From: Apostichopus japonicus
Taxonomy: Eukaryota > Echinodermata > Holothuroidea > Aspidochirotida > Stichopodidae
Length of the DNA: 64,000 bases
NCBI RefSeq assembly: GCF_037975245.1
Contig: NC_092574.1
Coordinates: 24,208,713 to 24,272,712 of the forward strand
Direction: 5' to 3'
Shown: piece after piece, positions 40,512 through 51,100 of the stretch
How positions within the stretch are numbered: position 1 is the first letter of the stretch
How the letters are laid out: each line of letters starts with the position of its first letter
Translations under genes and position numbers: made by a program
Notes under the pieces: model-generated
Seen by the model: only the letters and a program-made list of their open reading frames with translations
Told to the model about the DNA's origin: nothing
The model's database searches: none

Positions 40512-41782
40512 ACTTCATCTGAGATAAACTGTGCGGACTTATTTTAGCGGTACTTCTTTCAAACACACCGATTTGAAGCTAGCATGCGCAACAACATTCA
40601 GACCTACAGGCCGTGGACTTGTCGTATGGTGAAAAGAAATACTGTTTCATCTTGAGAGGTGTTATTTTCCCCTTCACGTTTTATTTCTATCAACACACGG
40701 TTACGACAGTCTATCCATGAATCTCATTATTACTGTGAATACGTGCACAGGGCTGGGGAGGGAGTGGGGAGGGGGGAGGGTGACAAATTCCCTCAAACCA
40801 AATTCTGTGCCACCCACATCCAACATGAAAGCGAAATGCATGCAAGTCTGAAGTACAGTTAAACCTTTATAACTTCACTCAAGCCTCTAGTCAGAAAGAT
40901 TTTTGGCCTCAGGACACCATATCATCAACAAATCAATTGATAATGTAAAATAATTGGTACAACAATTAGTGTTCACAAAGGAAAGATTGTAATATTGCAA
41001 AACAATAAAACAAACAAGGGACACATGTCACCTACAAGTACAGTAGAATCTCTTAAATAGTACATATTGGAGTGAACAAAGAAATGAGTACAAAATTAAA
41101 ATCAAATAGCTTTTATCATATTAAATTTAATATTCCTCAGAATGGTTCAACATTTTGCTGATAAATTAATATATATCAATAACATCATTAGCTTTTTCAT
41201 CCATGTATGTGGATGTGTGAAATATTAAAACAACAATATGTTTGCTGTTCTTCAAACAACTGGTAGATTCCAATTTGGTAAAGTGACCATTTAATCATAA
41301 AATCCTTGATGGCCTAATACATCCTTAGATTGTAAGAGAAGAACCTACAGTATCAAAGACCATTCACCTCACTGAGATATTATTGGGTAAACCTTCATCA
41401 ATGCAAATAAATATGCTAATTCCTAACCAAGTTATCCCTTTATCTGTCAGAAAGTTGTTAAAATGTAAATATATCATAACATTATAGAAGTACTCCTTTC
41501 TGTAGGTAACAGGGAATATAGTGGAGGGAGAGAGAAGTTTAAAAGTACTAAAAATAGTTAATTTTGAGCAAATTTTGAACCCTCTTCTTCTCTCTGTGGT
41601 GATCTTCTGAATCCATGAATGTCTTCATTTGTTTAAATCACCTGTACCCTTACTCCTCGATTACACTATTGCAGTATGCTTGTAGGATGTGATGCTAATA
41701 CTTGTTCATCTCTAAATCCTTTATTGCTGCATCTTTGGATAAATATCTCCACCATCTTCTTTATCATAATCTCTTCCCTTTT
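40512..41782. other. CCDC138 upstream region and GUF1 downstream region
   Basis: This spacer must hold the CCDC138 promoter and any 5' UTR at its left and the GUF1 3' UTR end at its right. Both genes are on the minus strand. A minus-strand AATAAA (41720-41725) lies about 380 bp past the GUF1 stop and is the nearest good poly(A) signal noticed. No TATA box is claimed. Confidence 0.4.
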
Positions 41783-42058
41783 CTCTATTTGTCCTCTATT
41801 GTCATTTCCTCTAGTGTCCTTCATTGTCCTCTATTGTCATTTCCTCTTTTGTCCTTCATTGTCCTCTATTGTCATTTCCCCTATTGTCCTTCATTGTCCT
41901 CTATTGTCATTTCCTCTTTTGTCCTTCATTGTTCTCTATTGTCATTTCCTCTATTGTCCTTCATTGTCCTCTAATGTCCTTCATTGTCATCTATTGTCAT
42001 TTCCTCTATTGTCCTTCATTATCCTTCATTGTCCTCTATTGTCATATCCTCTATCGTC
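41783..42058. repeat. 35-bp minisatellite just past the GUF1 stop
   Basis: Tandem 35-bp units of the form TGTCCTTCAT, TGTCCTCTAT, TGTCATTTCC, TCTAT, about 7.5 copies, each made of three related 10-base sub-units. The array starts about 45 bp downstream of the GUF1 stop codon, so it is probably transcribed as GUF1 3' UTR, where the RNA would read GACAAUAGAGGA-like repeats. Confidence 0.92.
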
Positions 42059-42103
42059 CAGCAAACAGAATGCATGGGTCGCTAGAGTTGTCCTTTACCG
42101 ATG

Positions 42104-45100
42104 TCACCTCTTCAAGACTGACAGGAAGGCTTCCTTTGGTACTTCAACATTGCCAAATTTCTTCATCTTTTTCTTCCCTTCTGCTTGTCGCTTTAAGAGT
42201 TTCATTTTACGTGTAATGTCCCCTCCATACTGTGACGAAATAGAAAGAAATATTCATTATGAATCCCACATTTGAATAGCATCCAACTAGTACCCAACGT
42301 AACTACTGGTTACTAACGTACCTAGTTCACATTCCATATAACTAACACAACTTCCAGTGAACCATCCATAAAAGCATGTCCATCTAAAAAAGTACCGGGC
42401 TAAAGTTTCTAGCCAATAACAATGTCTTCTGAAAACCTTTTCCCCTATCATAAGCCCTGTTTATGTAGATATCTGTAATACTATTGTTTTCTTGTGGATA
42501 TGATAATTCTTTATTTCTTGCCATTAATCAATTTTATACGCATTAATACAAATTATTGCTGTAATAAATTGCCTTAATAAAGTCAACAACAATGTCTTTT
42601 GCAAACCTTTTTCTCCATATCATAAGCCCTGTTTATGTAGATATCTGTAATATTACTGTTTTCTTGTGGATATGATAATTCTTTATTTCTTGCCATTCAT
42701 CAATTTTATACACATTAATACAAATTATTGCTGTTATACAATTATTGTGGACATCATTGGACTGTCTGTATTTAACTTGAGAAGTTTCTTACGCATTTGG
42801 CCAAAACATTTTTTCTCAATGCTTTTATGGTCTCCCTGGCAACAATCTTGCTACCGATGGCTGCTTGTATTGCTACTTCGTAGAGTTGTCTCGGAATGGA
42901 CTCTTTCAGTTTGGCACAGACCGCTTTGCCAACTTCCCTGGACTTAGTTCTGTGAACAATGATTGCTAGTTCGTCGACCTCCTTGCTGTTAAGCAAGATA
43001 CGAAGCTTTATCAAGTCGGCTTCTTGATAACCGCTATCCTCATAATCAAAGCTGAAACAAAAACAGATTTAAACAATTTGGGATTGAGCAAAGATGTCAC
43101 AAAAGATTTAATGTAAAATTAACAAATTAAGGATTATGTCATAACTAAGAATTTTTTTTGATCTGCTGCTGCTGAAGTTATCCCATTATCTCAATAAGCA
43201 GGAAAGGTATTGAACCGCAACTCTCACTTAAGAGATTTGAGTTATCTGTCAAATGGAACCTTGGATATATGTGAACAGTTTCAGCCAGACTATAAATTGA
43301 TACAAAAGAGTTTGTCAAGTCACATAAATGTCCCCACAATTCTAAACAATATTTAACAGGGGTAAATAATGCTAATACATGAACGTACAGTTTATGAACA
43401 TGCAGTTATCGAGAGTTGATAACTAAGAATGACAAAAAGAAACTTATTTCGTAAAATTAGCTGAGGGTTTGTAAATTGATCTGTTTATTACCTTGCATAA
43501 CCTGAGGACACCGACTTTAACTGGTCGAAAAAATCCACCACAACTTCATTTAGTGGTAATCTGTACTTGAGGTAGATTCTACTACTATCCACGTACGTAA
43601 GACTCTCTTGCTCACCTCTCTTCCTCTGCATTGACGAAAGGAAAAACAAAAAGTCTGTGAAGTTACAATCTAGAATGTTTGGTTATCTCAGATTGATTAA
43701 GTCTGGAATAAAGTGGTTTCATTGATGTAGTGTGAATGCAAAGGCTGAAAATGGAGGGAGGGGGAAGAGGAGGGGGGGGAAGAGGGGTAGGAAGGGGATA
43801 GTGTGCAAATAGTACTTCATGTCAAATGGTATAAAATGTTTACAATTTTTGTGGACTCTTTGAATCAAATTTGATAATTTTTAACTGTTCAGGTTGTACT
43901 GTACATATCAGTCAAACATTTATGTCCTATACACTGACTTTAATGTTTTGTAATATTCTGTCTGTCACTGGGTGGATTGGGGGGGGGGGAAGGATGTTCT
44001 CCCCTTGATTTTGTTCTGGTGGGGGTGGGGGGGTGTACAGGTAAGATATGTGGCTGTCCCCCCTGCCTTATATAGTTATAGAGTACTTACAGTACAAAGG
44101 TTTATAACTTCTCTAAGATATTCATCTGGAGTGATGATAGTACCCAGGACCATAGGCTCATAGAAACACTCGGCTTGTTGGGGGTCAGGAAACTGTGGAT
44201 GGAATGATAAGCTGAAGTTAGGTGACAACAAAGCAATTGTAAAAATTATCACCTCATATGTGATTTTGAACTGACTCATTCTCTTAATCCTTTCTCTCCC
44301 CCCCCCCCTTCAATTCCTTGCCTCTGAAACAGAGATATTTCAGTGTAGAGTCATCAAATCCAATTTAAATGATTTTCATTGTAATTACTGAGTAACAGCA
44401 GATGTATGAGTTGTTTGGTGCATTGTGCACATTATTGCAAGCATATGTATACATACTATGCAAATCATAATATAATTCAAACTTATTCTATTTCTAAACA
44501 AACTTGAAAATTTGAGCATTGCATGGAAACTGTTAATATTTACTCTTAGCTATCAGTTTTGGAGGTTACAATCAAGCACACGTAAGAACACAAACAATTG
44601 AGCTTAACGAAAATCTATCACAAACGCAGCTTTGGAAAAGCAACCTAGAGTAGAGAAGCCTCTTTGCTGCAAATAGTTTAGCCCCTATGACTGGTCATGG
44701 AAAATTTCATAATTTATTCTGGAAATAAGTTGTTTCACCCATGGAAGGATTAAAGGTAAGAATGCAGAAAGAATCATAAAGATAATAATTACAAAACCAA
44801 CTCAATAATTCTCTTACATTGGCAGGGTTCTGTATAATGATTTCTTGGTTAGGTCCGTATAGCTTTTGGTTTGTTTTGGTGGATTTAAGCTTTGATTTAA
44901 ATGGAACGCTCGGAACGGTGACTATCACATTTGCGTTGTACTCCTGTTCCAGCCTCTGGTTAAAGACGTCCATGTGTAGTAAGCCCAGGAAGCCAAGCCT
45001 CCAACCTTGGCCTAATGCTGGGCTGGAAAAATAATTGCCAGTGGTAAAAGAAATTATAATTAAAAGTGATATGTTTAACTCACAAGACCCTCACCAGAAA

Positions 45101-48100
45101 CAGGAGTATTACAATTAAGGAAGAACATATATATGTACTTCGGTATACACAGTCTTGCTATTTCATTTGATGTCAGTCTGTCAATGATATCACACATACC
45201 TGCTGTCACTGTTTACTGTGACACTACTATCATTTAATATCAGTCTATCAATGATATCACACATACCTGCTGTCTCTGTTGACTGTGACACTGCTATCAT
45301 TTAATGTCGGTCTATCAATGATATCACACATACCTGCTGTCCCTGTTTACTGTGACACTACTATCATTTAATGTCAGTCTATCAATGATATCACACATAC
45401 CTGCTGTCCCTGTTGACTGTGACACTGCTATCATTTAATGTCAGTCTGTCGATGATATCACACATACCTGCTGTCCCTGTTGACTGTGACACTGCTATCA
45501 TTTAATATCAGTCTATCAATGATATCACACATACCTGCTGTCCCTGTTGACTGTGACACTGCTATCATTTAATATCAGTCTATCAATGATATCACACATA
45601 CCTGCTGTCCCTGTTGACTGTGACACTGCTATCATTTAATGTCAGTCTATCAATGATATCACACATACCTGCTGTCCCTGTTGACTGTGACACTGCTATC
45701 ATTTAATGTTAGTCTATCAATGATATCACACATACCTGCTGTCTCTGTTGACTGTGACACTGCTATCATTTAATGTCAGTCTATCAATGATATCACACAT
45801 ACCTGCTGTCCCTGTTGACTGTGACACTGCTATCATTTAATGTTAGTCTATCAATGATATCACACATACCTGCTGTCCCTGTTGACTGTGACAATGCTAT
45901 CATTTAATGTTAGTCTATCAATGATATCACACGTATCTGCTGTCACTGTTGACGGGGAACACTGCTATCATTTAATATTAGTCTATCAATGATATCACAC
46001 ATACCTGCTGTCCCTGTTGACTGTGACACTGCTATCATTTAATGTCAGTCTATCAATGATATCACACATACCTGCTGTCCCTGTTGACTGTGACACTGCT
46101 ATCATATCATGTCAGTCTATCAATGATATCACACATACCTGCTGTCTCTGTTGACTGTGACACTGCTATCATATCATGTCAGTCTATCAATGATATCACA
46201 CATACCTGCTGTCCCTGTTGACTGTGACACTGCTGTCATTTAATATCAGTCTATCAATGATATCACACATACCTGCTGTCTCTGTTGACTGTGACACTGC
46301 TATCATTTAATATCAGTCTATCAATGATATCACACATACCTGCTGTCTCTGTTGACTGTGACACTGCTGTCATTTAATGTCAGTCTATCAATAGCAGACC
46401 GAAGAGATAAATACTCAGACTGGTCCATTGGGTAGAGGCCGGCAAATACCTTAGAAAAAATATAAAATGTTCATGAATTAATTTTCACATCCAGCGCCCC
46501 CACACAACCAAACACCTGCTATGTGATCACGCGATGTGTGCATATCAATTATTGGTAAATAAATGCTCAGTGATAAGTGAAGTAGGCCTTTATTTTAATG
46601 CTGTACCTCACACTGGCTGACTAGACTGACATATGACAATCAGTTAAAACCAACCACTTGATTGAAGATAGTGTGTAGGTATTAGCAATATTCCGTTCAG
46701 CTTCAGGAAGCATTTTAGCCTTGGGTAGGTAATATCTACTCTACAAAACTTTGAACACATGAGGTGAATTAAAACAAAAAGATGCATAAAAATAAAGAAT
46801 TTGAAACTCACCATTGGCTTGGCAGCTCTAAATCCAGGCAAAGCTTCGACTGGATGGCCTGGCTTGTAAAATGTATCGCCAATACTAGCTTCTCTGATAT
46901 TATGCATTCCAGCAACCACATAGCCAACTTGTCCAGCAAGTCTAATGAATGAAGAAAGAAAACAGTAAAACAAATCTCAGTTAACCTTTATCCATATGTT
47001 GTGACGGCGTTACTTCGTGTCCAAGGAGGCTTAAACTTAAAGGCTGAGTCTGGTGAAAGACAATGTTAAAAACTTATATTGAACTTTTGCTCCTTTTCTA
47101 CCACTTACAATAGTAGAAACATCTCTAAAACTTAAGTCAGAAACTTCCTTTATTTATATGGAAATTAACATATTACTTACAGCTGCATTGTGGACTTTTG
47201 ATCTGGGTACATAATCCCTAAATCTTGAACTTCATAGGTTTTCTCAGAAAATGCTGATTGTATTTTGTCTCCTCTTTGCAGCCTCCCATCCATTACGGCT
47301 AGGTTTACGATTGCCCCTCTGTATCTGTTATACCAAGAGTCAAAGAGCAGCGCCCTCAGTGGTCGCTCAGGGTCACTAGGGGGGCTGCGGAGCAACAATG
47401 TTTGGAAAGCAAAGACAAAGAGCATCGTAGATCGATATCAATTATAAATTGATCTTCTAAACTTTAGAAGACTCATATAATTTAGTCCCTATTTACTAAG
47501 AATCACCACTTACAAGACAGCAGGTTTTCACTTTTACTTCCACAAATATACAAAAATGCAAATATCAAACTCACCAACAGACAGTTCAAAACAGACACAG
47601 ACCATATATTCAAATGAGAATAATCAATAGTGCAACAAATAGCAAAGATGTTATTATTGTACTACATCACAAGAGTTGGTCCTCTGCCAGATAGAGTCGA
47701 TTGCTGGACGTTCGTGATTCATGCATGTCAGAGCAATCATGGCTTCAGAGTACTTTTTGAATTATGGTTTAAATTATTTATGGACAGCAAGTAGTTTAAT
47801 ACTGCTTTCCTGATTTCTTACTATACATTCAGTGAGTTTATCACACCATTTGCATTCAAACTTCACCCTATATGGACACTGCTTATAACCATCCTCTGGG
47901 TTTCAATTAATTTTATGAAGATAACATTGAATATGAATTTCATCCATGAGTAACCTTTGGCAAACCAAAATTGCAAAGTTGCTATCAATGAGCACTTCTT
48001 AAACACGCATGACTATTCAGTAAGGATGTTGAATTATTCAGTTCTTTACCTTCGCAACACTCCTTACCTTGGAATTCGGTTAATCACAGCTGGCAGAATG

Positions 48101-51100
48101 GAACTAACACCAGTCCCTTGTTTTGCTGATATGTGCAAAATGTCTTTCTTATTGATATCAAATAAAGACTCTATTTGGTTAGCCACACTTTCTGGGTTTG
48201 CATTCTTCAAATCAATCTGCAAACCGAAATAAAGAAAAAGAAAAGAAAACAAGAAGACAAGATGAAAGAAAAAAAAAACAGATGACAAAGTGCAGTACTT
48301 TCATTAAGACTGAAAATGTTGTTTACTGTATGCAAAGGCGACAGAGGAAGCAACCAAGAAATATAAACAAATTATAGCTAAAGCTTTTATTTAATCTCTC
48401 TCTGTACATTGTAAATAATAACCTTTCTTATTTTCAGACTATGTACATTTTGTCTTTGCCAGGTATCCAGAGAGATATGAGTGATTAACTTGTTAACATA
48501 ACTTGTCAAAGTGTGCAAAATATAGGGGAGCCACATGTAAACTAGTGTAGCAGCAACAAGGGCGGCGGAACCGGGGGGGCACAGGGGGCACGTGCCCCCC
48601 CACTTTTCCTCAGATTAAAAATGTGCCCTTTTTCTACATAAAATTTCTAAATAACCAGAATGAAAACATTTCATGGTTCCTTGCTGCTGTTCATTAGTTC
48701 CATTCATAGGGAAAATTTCTAACAAAGCCCTAATACAACAACAGTAATTTATGCTCACAAACTTTTGTTGCCAAAGTAATGCTAAGCCCTGATATCAATT
48801 GCAACACACATCAGTGTGTGAAGACTATCTACCATTATCATCATACCAAGTTTGACGAAATTCCGACTAGCAATAGTAGCCAAGTAATTGCAATTTGGAG
48901 TATTTCACGTTTGACCCCATGACCTCATTAATATTCATGAAATGAGCACCAAAATCAACAGGGTTAATCTACTTACTATGGGCCACCCACTCACCAAGTA
49001 TGGTAATGATTGGTCATTCCCTTGTTGAGTTATTGTGCATACAAAACTTTTCATAACGAAATAATGCTAGGCCCCCCCCCCCCTTATAAACATGCATGAT
49101 ATCAATTGCAACACACATCAGTGTGCGGAGACTATCTACCAATATCATCATACCAAGTTTGACGAAATTCCAATAAATAGTAGCCAAGTTATTGCAACTT
49201 GGGAGTTTTTCACGTCTGACCCGTGACCTCATTAATATTTTTTAACTTTGACCTCGTATAACTTCGCACACGAAGGTCACACGGGGGTCAACCTATTGAC
49301 ATTTATGATCAGAAGGCACCTTTGACATCTGAAAATAGCATCGAAACTGTAAAAATCCCCAAAACATGAAAAGGTCACCAGAGGTCAAATTGAGGTCAAG
49401 GGTCACCCAGATGCGGGTCGACAATTGGATTAAATTGAAGCAACTCCCAACCCTAACGGACAATTCGTTCTCAAGTTATCGCAAAAATACTAGTTTTTTA
49501 TCATTAATTGACCTTTGGTGACCTCGGATCAAATGACCGTTAAGTTTGAAAATATTCCCCTATACCATTTGCAACTTGTCCCAAAATATCAACCGTGTCA
49601 CACCTTGGAACTGGGAATTATTGCACTAAATGTCTGAAAATTTACTTTGACCTCATATAACTTCACACACAAAGGTCACCTGGGGTACACCTATTGACAT
49701 TTTTGATTGGTGAGACGTGAATATAGCATCAAAACTGTAAAAATTCAAACATTTTTTCTTTGCCCATTTTCTCACCCAAAATACTAGTTTTTTAACATTA
49801 ATTGACCTTTGATGACCTCGGATCACATGACCGTTAAGTTTGAAAATATTCCTCTATACCATTTGCAACTTGTCCCAAAATATCAACCTTGTTACACCTT
49901 GGCCCTGGGAGTTATTGCATTAAATGTCTGAAAATTAACTTTGACCTTGTATAACTTTACACACAAAGGTCACCTGGGTGTCAACCCATTGACATTTTTG
50001 ATCGTAAGGTACCTTTGATATCCAAATCTAGCATCAAAACCAAACATTTTCTTTTTTGCCCGTTTTCTCCCAAACTAAGCACATTTTTTCTAATGTGACC
50101 TTTGACCTTGGTTTCAAATGTAGTTTGATCTGCTGATTCCAAAAATCAACACGATAAGTCTGTACAGCCATCCTAACTCCGACCGAAAACTTTGACCCCT
50201 TATAAGTTCGCACACGAAGGTCACACGGGGGTCAACCTATTGATATTTATGATCGGAAGGTACCTTTGACATCTGAAAATAGCATCGAAACTGTAAAAAT
50301 CCCCAAAACATGAAAAGGTCACCAGAGGTCAAATTGAGGTCAAGGGTCACCCAGATGTGGGTCGACAATTGGATTACACTGAAGCAACTCCCAACCCTAA
50401 CGGACAATTCGTTCTCAAGTTATCGCAAAAAAACTAGTTTTTTAACACTAATTGACCTTTGGTGACCTCAGATCACATGACCGTTAAGTTTCAAAATGTT
50501 TCCCTAACCAGTTCACAACTTGTCCCAAAATATCAACCTTGTCGCACATTGGCACTGGGAGTTATTGCAGTTTTAGTATTTTGGGTTTTTGGACCATAAC
50601 TGACCTTTGGTGACCTTTGTGGGCACCAAAAACAATAGGGTTCATCTACTCACTATGGGCCACCCACCCACCAAGTTTGATCATGATCAGTCAATCCCTT
50701 GTTGAGTTATCGTGCATACAAGCTAAAGTGTCACACACACACACACACACACGCATCCACATACACACACGCCAACCTGAATACATAGGTTCCTTTGCTT
50801 TTAGCAAGGAACCAAAAAAGCGAAACCCACGTCGAATGAAATATTTCGGGAAGTTTTGTTTACTACCACAATCGTAGGAGCCCAATTTGATTTGGGGGGC
50901 TGTAACGACTTGCCCGAAAAATATTACCAAAATTTTTCGCGCGTTCAACATGTTAATGTGCATATCATATAGGCATGCGTTGGTTATTGCATCGCATGCC
51001 AATAACATGCAATCATTTTTGCCGTGTTATAACCCTTCCAAATCGGTTATAATTATTGGGAAAGTCGTTACAATAATAATGATCATAATAATATCAGTTT

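Noticed and set aside
41676-42275. 199-codon plus-strand frame
   Set aside because: Covers the 35-bp minisatellite and is antisense to GUF1 exon 13, which has strong homology on the other strand.
45153-46392. CRISPR-like array
   Set aside because: Regular 67-bp spacing, but there are no unique spacers: the entire unit repeats, it matches a coding exon, and the genome is animal.
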